Counted from the first letter of the stretch, positions 1 to 9,674 are shown. The stretch is DNA of 38,138 bases from Acidobacteriota bacterium (GCA_016213725.1 JACQZS010000090.1:1-38138), one strand, 5' to 3'. The notes: generated from the sequence alone by a model not told the origin. A program made the numbers and translations.

Positions 1-146
1 CCCTTATTCCCCCGGACGCCAGTCCGGGGTAGCAACCACCCTTATTCCCCCGGACGCCAGTCCGGGGTAACAACCACCCTTATTCCCCCGGACGCCAGTC
101 CGGGGTAGCAACCACCCCAATTCCCCCGACCGTCACTCCGGGCTGA
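1..146. repeat. 38-bp tandem hairpin repeat array
   Basis: Three near-identical 38-bp units lie at 1-38, 39-76 and 77-114, followed by a degenerate fourth unit to about 146. Each unit carries a perfect 8-bp inverted repeat, CCCCGGAC-gcca-GTCCGGGG (10-29 in the first unit), followed by a short AACCACC spacer. The array begins at the window edge, so more copies may lie outside. The degenerate last copy contains the stop codon of the VanZ-like gene, so the array abuts the 3' end of the polysaccharide locus. The hairpins lack a U-tract in either direction, so they are not ordinary intrinsic terminators. There are no variable spacers, so it is not a CRISPR array. Confidence 0.9.
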
Positions 147-498
147 CGTCCGCCGCCGCCCCCCGCCTCCTCGCCCACCACCCCCACCCCTCCGCGCACA
201 ACCACCCCACCACCACCCCCAACAGGTTCGCCTCCACGTCCGGCAGTTCATACCCCCGACCCGGCACCAGGTTCTGCACAAACTCCAGCGCCACCCCCAG
301 TGCAAACGTCCCCAGCGCCACCAGCCAGCCCCTCTTCCAACCCGCCGCCGCCACCCCCGCCGCCGTCAGCGCCGCAAACCCGGCCGCATGCCCCCCAAAC
401 CCCGCCACGTAATACGGCTCCACCGCCTGCCCCGGGATCAACGCGTACGCCACCCCGGCCACCAACCCGAACAGCCAGATCCAGAAACTCCACCTCAA
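133..498 (-). CDS. VanZ-like family membrane protein
   Basis: The 121-residue protein has three or four hydrophobic segments: roughly residues 5-25, 30-48 and 52-72, plus one near 88-100. The C-terminal pattern ELPDVEANLLGVVVGWL matches the conserved Asp and Asn-x-x-Gly of VanZ-like proteins. I chose the TTG start at 498 because its TTGA overlaps the stop of the upstream phosphoesterase gene and GGAGGAGGGAG lies just upstream. The longer reading frame to 894 would overprint the neighbour with low-complexity sequence. VanZ-like proteins are often found with polysaccharide loci, where their role is not settled. It is the last gene of the locus, and its stop lies in the flanking repeat array. 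Confidence 0.75.
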   Translation of the reverse strand: MRWSFWIWLFGLVAGVAYALIPGQAVEPYYVAGFGGHAAGFAALTAAGVAAAGWKRGWLVALGTFALGVALEFVQNLVPGRGYELPDVEANLLGVVVGWLCAEGWGWWARRRGAAADVSPE

Positions 499-3047
499 CG
501 CTCTCCCTCCTCCATCATCACCGGCAGCGCCGCCCCCGTCCGCACCCCCGGATACTTCGCCTTCTCCCCCTTTGCCGCCCGCCACAGGATCCGGTTCAGC
601 TCCGCCCACGGCGCCTCGTCCGGCACCGCCCAGTTCATCTTCAGCGACGCCTCCGCATCCTTCCTCGCCTGCCCGCTCAACCCGCTCAGCGCCGCGTTCG
701 CCTCCCCCAGCGTCGCCTGCGCTTCCACGTGTTCGTACTGCCGGAAATCCGGCTCGCTCTGGAAACTCCCCCGCATGTCCGTCGCAATCAGGTCGAACAG
801 CGTCAAGTGCGGCAGCCCCAATATCAGCTCGATCGTCTTCACCACGCTCTGGTGCGAGTAGAACGTCGAATCCACGCTCCCCCGCCTCGTCCACGGACTG
901 ATCGCCTGCCCCACCGTCCTGTGCCCGTCCACGTGGTCTACCCCGTCCTGCGCATCGTCCTCCACCACGAAAATCGCCATCTCTTTCCAGAACGGAGACT
1001 TCGTCAGCCCCTCCACCACCTTCCCCAGCGCCACATCGTTGTCCGCCACCATCGCCGCCGGCGTCCCCTCCCCCGGCGTCGTCCCCGCCGTATGGTTGGC
1101 CGGCAGCTGCACCAGCGTCAGATCCGGCATCTCTCCCCGCTCCGTCCAGACCCTCAGCTCATCCAGGAAGATCTCCGCCCGCACCACGTCCGGAATCGAC
1201 AGCGAGTACGCCGGGTAATCCTTCACCAGCGCCCCCTCCAGCCCCGGAATCTGCGATGCCGTCTGCCACCGCCCGCGGAAGCTCTTGCCCCCTTCCTTCC
1301 ACTCCTTCGTCAGCGCCACGTACTGCCCTTTCACCTCCGCCCGCGCCGGCGCAAACTCCCCGAACACCCGCACCGTCTTGCCCCACGCCCTCGCCAGGTC
1401 CCACAGGAACCCCTTCGACGAATACGCGATCGGATCCGTCCCGTCGAACGGATACGTCCGCCCCGCATACCCCTGCCACTGCGTGTAGCTCGCCGCATAC
1501 GCCTGCGTCAGCCACTGGTGCCCCTCCGCGCTCACAATCCCCGTCGCATAGAGATTGTCCAGCGTCACGAACTCCTCCGCCAGCTTGTGCTGGTTCGGCG
1601 TCACCCTGCGCCCGTAAGTCGCCAGCCCCGCAGCGCCGTTGCCCCGGCCCAGATCCCCCAGCACCTGGTCGAACGTCCGGTTCTCCTTCACCACCAGCAC
1701 CACTTTCTTGATCGGGCTCCCCCCCTCCGCGCACCTCGGAATCGGATCCCCAGCCCCGCACCCGCTCGCCGTCGACAGCGCCCTCGAAGCCGCATCCATC
1801 CGCGTGTTCGCCGCCACCGCCCACGTATAGTCCCGCAACTGCTCCGCCGCCGGCACCTCCACCACCTGCACGCTCCCCCGCTGCGCCCACACCGACTTCC
1901 GCCCCGCCGTCCCCGTCTCTCCGCTCCCCGCCCCCAGCAGGCACCCCACCACCAGCCGCTTCTCTTCTTCGTCCAGGCCCACGCTCACCGGGTACCATCC
2001 CGTCGGAATCAGCCCCTCCACCTCCATCGTCTCCGCCCGCACCACCGCCACCGCGTTGATGCCCGCGCACGCCACATACAACCGCGTCCCGTCCCGCGTC
2101 AGCGCCAGCGCCGACGGCGTCACCCCGAACCCCTCCGCTTCGAACGGCTGCACCCGCGCGTGCCGCACCACCGCATCCGCCGCCGTATCGATCACCGTGA
2201 TCGAGTCGCTGTTCGAGTTCGCCGCGTACAGCCGCTGCCGCCCCTCGTCCCACTCCAGCGCCGTCGGGTGCAGCTCCGTCTGGATCGTCGCCACCGCCTG
2301 CATCCGCACCAGGTCCAGCTTCGTCACCGTCCCCGTCGAGGCGATCCCCCGCTCGTCCACCACCACCTTCTGCCCGCCCGCCGTCTTGTCCCCCGCCGCC
2401 GCCGCCCTGCCGCCCCAGTTCGACACATACGCCGCCGTCCCGCCCGCATTCACCACCGCCGCGAACGGACCCTGCCCCACCGCGATCTCTCCCACCTTCT
2501 GCCCCGGCTCCACCTCCACCACCGCCACCCGGTTCTGTGCCGTCAACGGGATCACCGCCAGCCTCCGCCCGCTCGCCCCCGCCTGCCGCGCCACCCCCAG
2601 CCGCCCTGCGGAGGTCACCCCCAGCTCGCCGTTCAGCACTTTCATCCCCCCGTCGCTCCACCCTGCCAGCCGCACCGGCTCGCTCCGCCCCAGGCTATCC
2701 ACGCCCGGCCCGGCGGCCGCCACCAGAGGCGTCCCCCTCAGCGGGTCCATCACCACCCCCTGCCAGCCGGCTCGCCCGCCCAGCTCCATACCCGTCCAGC
2801 TCCGGTTCACCGCCAGATCCAGAATCGTCAGCCGGTTCCCCGCCAGCGCCCAAATCCGGCCCACCCCGTCAAAAGCCGCACCCGAAACCCGCCCGCTCAA
2901 AACCGCCGACACCCCCGCCGGCGTCACCGCTTGCTGCGTCGTCACCGCCCCCACGGCTCCCGGTGACCACGGAGAGATCACCGACATCTGCCCCCACGCC
3001 GCCGAAGCCGTCACTGCCGCCCACGCCGCAATCGTGCTCCTCTTCAT
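495..3047 (-). CDS. YncE-type beta-propeller / alkaline phosphatase-family phosphoesterase fusion
   Basis: The 850-residue secreted protein has a signal peptide (KRSTIAAWAAVTASAAWG) and an N-terminal half of propeller blades, with repeated patterns such as LYAANSNSDSITVID and LYVACAGINAVAVV (about residues 30-400). The C-terminal phosphoesterase domain starts at VVLVVKENRTFDQVLGD (about 449-465), the metal-site signature of the PLC/acid phosphatase family, and includes VEDDAQDGVDHVDGHR further on. The ATG at 3047 has AGAGGG upstream; a start 15 bases earlier is less likely. This fusion is common in Acidobacteriota and is usually annotated as bifunctional YncE/alkaline phosphatase. Its substrate is unknown. 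It lies 19 bases after the sugar transferase and overlaps the VanZ-like gene, so it is probably co-transcribed with the polysaccharide genes. Confidence 0.85.
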   Translation of the reverse strand: MKRSTIAAWAAVTASAAWGQMSVISPWSPGAVGAVTTQQAVTPAGVSAVLSGRVSGAAFDGVGRIWALAGNRLTILDLAVNRSWTGMELGGRAGWQGVVMDPLRGTPLVAAAGPGVDSLGRSEPVRLAGWSDGGMKVLNGELGVTSAGRLGVARQAGASGRRLAVIPLTAQNRVAVVEVEPGQKVGEIAVGQGPFAAVVNAGGTAAYVSNWGGRAAAAGDKTAGGQKVVVDERGIASTGTVTKLDLVRMQAVATIQTELHPTALEWDEGRQRLYAANSNSDSITVIDTAADAVVRHARVQPFEAEGFGVTPSALALTRDGTRLYVACAGINAVAVVRAETMEVEGLIPTGWYPVSVGLDEEEKRLVVGCLLGAGSGETGTAGRKSVWAQRGSVQVVEVPAAEQLRDYTWAVAANTRMDAASRALSTASGCGAGDPIPRCAEGGSPIKKVVLVVKENRTFDQVLGDLGRGNGAAGLATYGRRVTPNQHKLAEEFVTLDNLYATGIVSAEGHQWLTQAYAASYTQWQGYAGRTYPFDGTDPIAYSSKGFLWDLARAWGKTVRVFGEFAPARAEVKGQYVALTKEWKEGGKSFRGRWQTASQIPGLEGALVKDYPAYSLSIPDVVRAEIFLDELRVWTERGEMPDLTLVQLPANHTAGTTPGEGTPAAMVADNDVALGKVVEGLTKSPFWKEMAIFVVEDDAQDGVDHVDGHRTVGQAISPWTRRGSVDSTFYSHQSVVKTIELILGLPHLTLFDLIATDMRGSFQSEPDFRQYEHVEAQATLGEANAALSGLSGQARKDAEASLKMNWAVPDEAPWAELNRILWRAAKGEKAKYPGVRTGAALPVMMEEGER

Positions 3048-3066
3048 CGCTGCCCTCTGCACTGCG

Positions 3067-4578
3067 TCAGTACGCCCCTTTGCCGAAAATCACCGCCCGC
3101 GCCGTATGCACCAGGATGTGCAGGTCCAGCCACGGCGACCAGTTGCGGATGTAGTACGTGTCCAGTGACTGCTGGATCTGCAGGTCGCCCTCGCTCCGCG
3201 CCGAAACCTGCCACAACCCGGTGAGCCCCGGTGGCACCGTCTGCCGGAGCGCCCGGAACTCCGCCGGAAAACTCTCCATGTGGTACTCCGGAAACGGCCG
3301 CGGCCCCACCAGGCTCATCTCCCCGCGCACTACCTGCAGCAACTGCGGCAGCTCGTCCAGGCTGAATCTCCGCAGCACCCGTCCCACAAAAGGCAGAACG
3401 CGCGGATCCTTCTTCAGCTTGTACCGCGACTTCCATTCCGACTCTTCCTCCGGGTGATCCGTTAAGTGCCGTTCCAGCATGGCCGCGCTGTCGCCGTACA
3501 TGGTGCGCAGCTTCAGCACTTCAAACAGCTCTCCGTCCAGGCCCACGCGCCTCTGCCGGTAGATCGCCGGCCCCCGGTCGGCCAGCCGGATCGCCACCGC
3601 GAAGAACCCCAGCACAGGCAGGCTCAGCAGCAGCAGCGGAATGCCGATCAGCAGATCCAGCGCCCGCTTCAACTGCCCGTTCCATTCCGAGGCCAGGTGT
3701 CTCTGGAAGTCCAACCCGATCACACCGCCGAAATCTCGCGCCGTCACCCACAGGCTCTGCGTTCCTTCCAGGTCCGGAATCAGAATCACGTGCGGCAGCT
3801 TGATCGTCTGCAGGATCTCCGCGGTCCGCCCCCGGTCCGCCCCCCGGATCGCCACGATCGCCGTCGAAATCGAGCCCCGCATCTGGTTCGCCTGCGACAA
3901 AGGCCCGGCCACGGTCAAACCATGGACATCGGTCCCCCACTTCTTCTCGTCATCGTCGAACAGCACCGCCGGCCGCAATCCCAGGCTGGGATTGCTCCGC
4001 AGCAGCCGCACGATCAGGCTCCCCGTGGACCCTGCCCCCAGGATCATCACCGGCAACTGCCACCACCCCCGCCGCCCCAGGTAGTGCCGCAGCAGCTCAT
4101 CCGTCACCACCGGCAGAATCATCGCCAGCATCCCCGTAAACACCAGAATGCCGCGCGACCAAGTCCGGCCCAACACCAGCGTGTCCCACGCCAGCAGCAA
4201 AGCAAACACCGTCGCCGTGGCGTGACTCCTTTTCCGCAATCGTTCCACCGGGTTCATCCCATGCCCGGGGTAGAGTCCGCCCAACCAGTAAGCCAGTGGA
4301 ACCGCCAAAATGCCCAGAGCCAGACCTTCGTATTGCTTGGGGCCGAGCTCCACCGGGGCCAAGTGGATCAGAGAGACCCGAAGCAGATAGGCCAGATAAA
4401 GGCAAAACTCCAGCACCACCACATCCGCCGCGGCAAAGATGTAGGTCGTCCAATGCCTGGGACTCACCATCGGCCGGCGCAGAGCCGCCGGCGGATTCAT
4501 CGAACCGGATAGGCTCAAAAGATCCTCATCCTGCCACCAAATCTGCAGGCGCCATTGTGCCGCGCCTTCACGCCGCAC
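3067..4578 (-). CDS. exopolysaccharide biosynthesis polyprenyl glycosylphosphotransferase (initiating sugar transferase)
   Basis: The WbaP/CpsE-type enzyme loads the first sugar-1-phosphate onto undecaprenyl phosphate at the inner membrane. There are four N-terminal membrane segments (about residues 45-160), a nucleotide-binding-like domain with [13 protein letters not shown] near 181, one more membrane segment near 310-330, then the catalytic domain. The catalytic hallmarks are [43 protein letters not shown] and the C-terminal TGLWQVSAR region. The GTG at 4578 has GGAAGGCAGG upstream and overlaps the WecG stop by 11 bases. ATG codons at 4500 and 4470 are alternatives without a good ribosome-binding site. 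GC3 is high in the catalytic half and falls toward the N-terminus. Confidence 0.92.
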   Translation of the reverse strand: MRREGAAQWRLQIWWQDEDLLSLSGSMNPPAALRRPMVSPRHWTTYIFAAADVVVLEFCLYLAYLLRVSLIHLAPVELGPKQYEGLALGILAVPLAYWLGGLYPGHGMNPVERLRKRSHATATVFALLLAWDTLVLGRTWSRGILVFTGMLAMILPVVTDELLRHYLGRRGWWQLPVMILGAGSTGSLIVRLLRSNPSLGLRPAVLFDDDEKKWGTDVHGLTVAGPLSQANQMRGSISTAIVAIRGADRGRTAEILQTIKLPHVILIPDLEGTQSLWVTARDFGGVIGLDFQRHLASEWNGQLKRALDLLIGIPLLLLSLPVLGFFAVAIRLADRGPAIYRQRRVGLDGELFEVLKLRTMYGDSAAMLERHLTDHPEEESEWKSRYKLKKDPRVLPFVGRVLRRFSLDELPQLLQVVRGEMSLVGPRPFPEYHMESFPAEFRALRQTVPPGLTGLWQVSARSEGDLQIQQSLDTYYIRNWSPWLDLHILVHTARAVIFGKGAY

Positions 4579-5359
4579 CCTGCCTTCCGTGGCCTAGCAC
4601 TCGATACCTGAACAACTGCCAGCCAAAATAGACCACGAACCGTGGATTGTGTTTTAGATACCTCTTCCACAACCTCCTCGGTTCAGTGGCCAGTCGAAAC
4701 AGCCACTCCAGCCCGATCCGCATCATCCACCGCGGAGCCTGGCGCTTTCTGCCGGACAGGAAATCAAAAGCCGCACCGACCCCAACCATTACCGCCCGAA
4801 CCTGAACCCGTTGCCGGGCCATCCACAAATCCTGCTTCGGTGTCGGCAGTCCTACGAAAAGTATCTCAGTCCCTGAGGTCTCGAGACTCTTTATGGTTCG
4901 GTTGGTCTCATCTGCATTCGGTTCCCTGAAGGGCGGTGATTCGATGTGCGCCAGAGTTAGCTTGGGCCACCGTGTCCGGACCTCGCGCACCAGCAGGTGA
5001 AGTGCCTCTGGACTGCCACCGTAGAAACCTACCGCCAATCCCTCCTCCTCTGCGCGAGCCAGAATGGCAGGCATCAAATCCGGCCCATAGACTCGCGTCG
5101 CCGCCGATGCGCCCAAACTCCTTAGGCCCCACACGAGAGGCATCCCGTCCGGAGTGGTCAGCTCGGATCCATTCATCGCAGCGAGAATCTCAGGAGAGTC
5201 ATGAGCCTCCATCACGTTGTTCACTGAGGCCACACACACATAGCCCCCATTCCCGCTCTTCGCTCTCTTCACAATCGCTTTCACTGCTCTCTCATAAGAC
5301 GTCGAATCAACTCTCATTCCGAGAATCCACCTTGAATCGAGGCCTTCGCGCATGACCAT
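4568..5359 (-). CDS. WecG/TagA/CpsF family glycosyltransferase
   Basis: The 263-residue GT26 enzyme probably adds the second sugar to the lipid-linked primer. The family motifs are all present: TPDGMPLVWGLR, TRVYGPDLMP, the GLPTPKQDLWM block, GVGAAFDFLSG and the C-terminal RIGLEWLFRLATEPRRLWKRYL membrane-association helix. The ATG at 5359 has GGAAGAG at a good distance and starts one base after the stop of the upstream GT4. A TTG at 5374 would give only a short, poorly supported extension. GC3 is near 60 percent by hand count over the 3' end, lower than in flanking genes. Confidence 0.92.
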   Translation of the reverse strand: MVMREGLDSRWILGMRVDSTSYERAVKAIVKRAKSGNGGYVCVASVNNVMEAHDSPEILAAMNGSELTTPDGMPLVWGLRSLGASAATRVYGPDLMPAILARAEEEGLAVGFYGGSPEALHLLVREVRTRWPKLTLAHIESPPFREPNADETNRTIKSLETSGTEILFVGLPTPKQDLWMARQRVQVRAVMVGVGAAFDFLSGRKRQAPRWMMRIGLEWLFRLATEPRRLWKRYLKHNPRFVVYFGWQLFRYRVLGHGRQGAA

Positions 5360-5360
5360 G

Positions 5361-6545
5361 TCAAGCTCTTCCAATGCCGGATGTTCGGCGTTGCGACAAC
5401 GCCTTTTCGTAACAGTCCAGCAACATCGGGTAGTTTGCTTCTGCGGTGTATCGCCTCAGGAATTCACTCCTGGCCTTCTGGCCCATCGCCGCCGTCGCTT
5501 TCGGATGCTCCCACGCCCAGCGCACAACTCGACTGAGGTCGTTCGAATCTCCAGCTTTGAAGAAGAGGCCGGTTTGGCCCTCAGTGACCAGTTCCCTGGA
5601 GACACCTGTGTCGGATGCCAATACGGGGATGCCGTACGAGAACGCCTCAATCGCCACAAGCCCGAACGACTCGTAAAAGCCCTCGGAGGGCCAGATAAGA
5701 AACCTGGCGCCCCGAAACAACTCCCCCAACTCTGCTTCTGCTAGCCGACCTCTAAAGCTCACCCCCTCTTGCGGTTGCCAGGCACCCTCGCCTCCATCAC
5801 CGCGGACAACCAAAGGAAGTTCCGCCAGCCCCTCCCATGCGCGGAATATCGTCGGCGTCCCTTTCTCTGGTGCGATTCTCCCAACGTACAGCACGTGCTT
5901 TCCGGGATCTGTTTGTGGGGACGCGTGATCCGGGAGGAAGTGAGGCTTCACGATCGTGCGGTCTGCTGGCCAACCGGCCTCGGCGAAGATCTGCCGGTAG
6001 AACCTGGTTGAGAAGATGTACAGATCGACCGCCCTCTTGATGACCCCTGACCTCCGCAGCAGAGCTGCATAGCCCGCGGCAAAGACAGTGTGGCTCACCG
6101 ATGCGTGATAACAACGGTGCCGGATAGCGGGCAGCTTCATTGTGCTGCCCACGCAATCTGTGCAGACTCCACCCGACCTCCAAAACGTGGCCGCCGGGCA
6201 GAGCAGCCTTGGGTTGTGAACTGTCTGTACCACGCAGGCCCCACTTTGCCTGCATATTTCATAAGCCACCGGAGGAATCCTGTGGAACGTATTGTGGAAG
6301 TGCGCCACATTCGGCCGGAAGCTCCGAACCATATCCCGAAGCGGCTGGATATTGGAACCATCCAGAAAGGCGTCCGCCAAAGCTCGGCCCACTCCACCAT
6401 TGCCTTGGTCAGCAATCTCTTCATTGCTGCGTGAATAGACGGCAACCTCGTGGCCTTCTCTTTCAAGCAGCGCAATCTCGCGGCGCACCACTTCGTCTTC
6501 GCCGCCAGCCTGCCTATACCTGTTGTGCGTCACCAGAATGCGCAA
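5361..6545 (-). CDS. glycosyltransferase family 4
   Basis: The 394-residue GT-B retaining transferase has the N-terminal donor-fold start RILVTHNRYRQAGGEDEVV, the HFHNTFHRIPPVAYE acceptor region, and LYVGRIAPEKGTPTIFRAWE followed by the EGFYESFGLVAIEAFSYGIPVLASD block carrying the E-x7-E nucleotide-sugar signature. A cysteine-rich stretch (CPAATFWRSGGVCTDC, near 115) is shared with related cell-wall GT4 enzymes. No ATG fits, so the TTG at 6545, preceded by CAGGATG, is the likely start. It sits 18 bases after the GT2 stop. The sugar specificity cannot be read from sequence. Confidence 0.9.
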   Translation of the reverse strand: MRILVTHNRYRQAGGEDEVVRREIALLEREGHEVAVYSRSNEEIADQGNGGVGRALADAFLDGSNIQPLRDMVRSFRPNVAHFHNTFHRIPPVAYEICRQSGACVVQTVHNPRLLCPAATFWRSGGVCTDCVGSTMKLPAIRHRCYHASVSHTVFAAGYAALLRRSGVIKRAVDLYIFSTRFYRQIFAEAGWPADRTIVKPHFLPDHASPQTDPGKHVLYVGRIAPEKGTPTIFRAWEGLAELPLVVRGDGGEGAWQPQEGVSFRGRLAEAELGELFRGARFLIWPSEGFYESFGLVAIEAFSYGIPVLASDTGVSRELVTEGQTGLFFKAGDSNDLSRVVRWAWEHPKATAAMGQKARSEFLRRYTAEANYPMLLDCYEKALSQRRTSGIGRA

Positions 6546-6563
6546 GTCAGTGCATCCTGCCGG

Positions 6564-7334
6564 TTAGGTCCAATAGGCTCCGAGAGCCAGTTTCCTTGAG
6601 ACTCTCATTGCCTTAGCAATTGCCTTCTTCGCCTTCAGTGAGACTAGATGTTCCCCGCCAATGTACCGTCGGCGCATTCGAAGATCCTCCGCGTCGCTGA
6701 TGCTGCGGTACTTCTGATTCCTCTGCTCGGAGTAGAGGCGCATGCGGGAGAGCACCCTCCGCATATGATGCAGTTCGGTCACATCGGCAAAGCGAATCCA
6801 TAGGTCCGCATCGAAGGCGAGTTGGTACTCTCTATCCAATCCCCCAACCGATTCATATAGACTTTTTCGCCAGAACATCGATGGCTGCGGAATGTAGTTG
6901 TAGTCGTACATCCAGATGAACCGGCTGAAATCATGCTCCTTCTTCGGGCGAATCACTTCGCCTTGGACGTCGATCCACAGTGCGTCACCATACAAAGCCA
7001 TGCAGTCCGGGTGCTCCGCGAAGTACTCCCCTACGGCGTCCAGTGCTCCCGGTTCGAATAAGTCGTCGGAGTTCAGCCAGCATTGGATCTCACCGGTCGC
7101 ATGCGAGAATCCCTTGATCAGTCCTGGAACGTGGCCGCCGTCTGGTTCGCTCACCCAGAAATCAATTTCGCCCTCGTGCTCCCGGATCACCTCCACACTG
7201 CAATCCGTCGATCCCCCATCAATCACGATGTATTCCAGATCCTCATATCTTTGGTCGAGAACACTCAATATTGTGGCTTCCAGGTACTTACCCTGATTGA
7301 ACGATGGCGTCACCACCGAAATCGTCGGCCTCAT
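6564..7334 (-). CDS. glycosyltransferase family 2
   Basis: The 256-residue GT-A inverting transferase shows ISVVTPSFNQGKYLEATILS at the N-terminus, YIVIDGGSTDCSVEVI and the metal-binding acidic motif WLNSDDLFEPGALDAV (about residues 87-102). The W-x-D segment AFDADLWIRF occurs further on. This subtype, with VSEPDGGHVPGLIKGF, is typical of polysaccharide loci and acts on the cytoplasmic face of the membrane. ATG start at 7334 with GAGG upstream. An 88-base gap separates it from the methyltransferase upstream. Confidence 0.92.
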   Translation of the reverse strand: MRPTISVVTPSFNQGKYLEATILSVLDQRYEDLEYIVIDGGSTDCSVEVIREHEGEIDFWVSEPDGGHVPGLIKGFSHATGEIQCWLNSDDLFEPGALDAVGEYFAEHPDCMALYGDALWIDVQGEVIRPKKEHDFSRFIWMYDYNYIPQPSMFWRKSLYESVGGLDREYQLAFDADLWIRFADVTELHHMRRVLSRMRLYSEQRNQKYRSISDAEDLRMRRRYIGGEHLVSLKAKKAIAKAMRVSRKLALGAYWT

Positions 7335-7422
7335 CGCTGTTTGAATCCTCTGTCGGCAACCCCCGCCACGCTAGCATCACACTGGAACCAATCTGTCTTC
7401 AGAGTGGAACGGCATCTTTTCC

Positions 7423-8274
7423 TCATGCCGGACGAATGCCCTCCATATAAAGTGAGTCTGGCTTCCTCGCCTCCCCCTTCTCGGTGGTATCCAGTGAATC
7501 CTCCATCCAATCGGAGATGATACTGGTGTTGTGCTCCTGTCGCACCACCCGGTCGAACCCCTGCTGCCGAAGCAGCGCCGACAACGAAAACCGGTCGTAA
7601 AGCCACCGATGCACCTCTCCGCATCTTCTGAACCGGCCAACCTCTATGTCGTTAGCCAGTTGTGAAGGAACCAGTGCTTGGAAGCTGCGAAGCGCTAGCC
7701 GCCGCGTCGCGAAGGACACCCATGCGAGCGGACCCATTGCCTCAAGCCTTCGGCGCCACCCGGACTTTGTCTCCGCCAAAGCCGAAGACCGCGCGTTCTC
7801 CCCAACTCGCCCTACCACGAAATCTCTGTTGGTAAGATCTGGATCGGCCAGCAGCGTAGCCATCCTTCCGCCACTCCGGTCTCGGGCGATTTGGTCGACC
7901 AATTCGGTGACCATCCAAGAATGGTTGAGGACGTTGTTCACACTAGGTGCATCCAGACATGCCTCCAATGCCTCCAGATAGCATCGGACAATCATCTCGA
8001 GATCCGGCACAACTACTCGAAAAACGCCCCCTGGCTCCAGGACCCGGAATGCTTCACCGACCAGCCTTGAGGCATCCTCGCATTCCAGATGCTCCAGTAA
8101 GTGAGAACAGTACACCACCGCCACACTGCGGTCCCCTAGCGGCAATCCGGTGCGGACATCCAGCATCAGCACATCCTTGCCCGCGGGGTCAGCGTCGAAA
8201 TTGATCCATGTGGCGCGCCTGACGCCTCCGCACCCCAGATTCACGCGTCTCTCGCTGCTCACTGTCATCTGCAT
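7423..8274 (-). CDS. class I SAM-dependent methyltransferase
   Basis: The 283-residue protein has the SAM-binding glycine motif RVNLGCGGVRRATWINFDADP near residue 10, an acidic D27 at the end of strand 2, and VVYCSHLLEHLE with the motif-IV-like segment of small-molecule methyltransferases. The C-terminal end NTSIISDWMEDSLDTTEKGE...PDSLYMEGIRP is a pattern seen in methyltransferases of surface-polysaccharide clusters, so O-methylation of a glycan sugar is plausible. It lies 26 bases downstream of the ligase/polymerase gene. An ATG two codons later (8268) is an equally possible start. Confidence 0.85.
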   Translation of the reverse strand: MQMTVSSERRVNLGCGGVRRATWINFDADPAGKDVLMLDVRTGLPLGDRSVAVVYCSHLLEHLECEDASRLVGEAFRVLEPGGVFRVVVPDLEMIVRCYLEALEACLDAPSVNNVLNHSWMVTELVDQIARDRSGGRMATLLADPDLTNRDFVVGRVGENARSSALAETKSGWRRRLEAMGPLAWVSFATRRLALRSFQALVPSQLANDIEVGRFRRCGEVHRWLYDRFSLSALLRQQGFDRVVRQEHNTSIISDWMEDSLDTTEKGEARKPDSLYMEGIRPA

Positions 8275-8300
8275 GGATTCATTCGCATCTCATTCAAAGC

Positions 8301-9674
8301 TCAACGCCTACCTCGGCTCTGGTCAATCAGTGCCCCATCCCAAAGTCCTTTGAGGTTCTTGGTCGTCCATGGGCCAGTCAATGTGGCGGACACAACAAGC
8401 ATCAGGTAGAACGGGTACCTCAGGGCAAACTGAGTGAGGGAGTCCGCAAAGTTCTGGGCGAAATACTGCACGATTAGCATCAAAGCCAGGTAACGGCCAG
8501 CTGCCGTCATCTGCGGATTTGGTCGCATGCACAACCAGCCGCTCGAGATAATCACCATGATGAACAGGGTCAGGCCAATAAAGCCCGTGCCTGCCAACTC
8601 CTCGAGAAAACCGTTGTGCGCTGTTGGCGCGAACCAGTGAACGGCATGGTAGATTCGCATGAGCCTCTCGGTGCTCCAATAAGAGCCGTATCCAACCCCA
8701 GTGACGAGATGGCCGTCTAAATCCCTCCAAATGTACTCCCACAACGGGACCCTCCCCGTTAGAGCGCTCATTCCTTCCAGCGACTCACCCCGCGAAATAT
8801 ACTCCCTCATGGCAGCAGTTGCCGCCCCGGGAACTTCCGGGAGCATGACGTACGCAAAAAGTCCGCTGCACACAATAAGCATCAGAACCAGAATCGTCTG
8901 CCAGTATTTCTTTGCGAAGAGCGCCGCAAAATAGCCGAGTCCGGACATAAACGCGACGACGACTTGAAACCGCCCTTTGTAAACGATCAACGCCAGCAGC
9001 ATCAGTCCCAGGAAGAACAGTCGCCGCTGTCCACCCTCTTCCTCGTACAAATACAAGGCGGCGGGAATGCCGGCAATCAGCGGATAGAGAAGGAACGGAC
9101 CGGACTTTCGAACCGCTGGCATCCACTTCGGGTTGATAATGTTGTCCCAGGTGATCTCAGGCCCCGTCAGCGCCAGGACGACGAGCGCGCTGGTCAAACC
9201 ACAAAAAACCAGGTGCTTCGCCAGTGTCCCCATTGGATTTGTCAGTTGTCCATAGTAGTTACGCCCCAAGAGAAGGGCTCCTGCGCTAACCACCACCAAT
9301 GCCAGGTACCTTCTCCCCCCCAAGAGCGGCTCGCTGCTCCACAGTATCGAAAAGCCGCACCACGCCAGATACATGGTGAACACCCAGGTCCATCGACTCT
9401 GGAATAACCTCTTCACCTCCTGCATGCCCTGGAACGAAGCCAATCCAATTCCTAGCAAGCCCAGGCATAGGACTTGGTTCATGATGGAACTCTGCTCTGT
9501 CGCCTGCAGTGTCTGCTCGTAGGTTCCGGCCAGGTCCCAAACGTAACTTGCGAGGTTCATGAACCACCACACTGCCAATGTGACAGTCACTGTCCTAGCC
9601 GGCTGAGACTTCAGGCGGATTACTTCGGCTGTAACCCACCCTCCACCCGAGGAAACTGAGCAGACGCCGTTCAT
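8301..9674 (-). CDS. O-antigen ligase / Wzy-type polymerase family protein
   Basis: The 457-residue integral membrane protein has about ten hydrophobic segments and a large periplasmic loop. That loop holds WFAPTAHNGFLEELAGTGFIG, the conserved H-N-x-F-L-E motif of the Wzy_C/WaaL family, followed by another membrane helix. Given the Wza, Wzc and flippase neighbours, it is best read as the polymerase that joins repeat units in the periplasm. Its ATG at 9674 overlaps the flippase stop as ATGA, so the two are translationally coupled. Confidence 0.88.
   Translation of the reverse strand: MNGVCSVSSGGGWVTAEVIRLKSQPARTVTVTLAVWWFMNLASYVWDLAGTYEQTLQATEQSSIMNQVLCLGLLGIGLASFQGMQEVKRLFQSRWTWVFTMYLAWCGFSILWSSEPLLGGRRYLALVVVSAGALLLGRNYYGQLTNPMGTLAKHLVFCGLTSALVVLALTGPEITWDNIINPKWMPAVRKSGPFLLYPLIAGIPAALYLYEEEGGQRRLFFLGLMLLALIVYKGRFQVVVAFMSGLGYFAALFAKKYWQTILVLMLIVCSGLFAYVMLPEVPGAATAAMREYISRGESLEGMSALTGRVPLWEYIWRDLDGHLVTGVGYGSYWSTERLMRIYHAVHWFAPTAHNGFLEELAGTGFIGLTLFIMVIISSGWLCMRPNPQMTAAGRYLALMLIVQYFAQNFADSLTQFALRYPFYLMLVVSATLTGPWTTKNLKGLWDGALIDQSRGRR

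Noticed and set aside
1..146. CRISPR array.
   Set aside because: Units repeat end to end with no unique spacers, and no cas gene is nearby.
300..2966. An 888-codon plus-strand open frame.
   Set aside because: It is antisense to the propeller-phosphoesterase, rich in Pro, Arg and His, and has no family resemblance; a typical shadow in GC-rich DNA.
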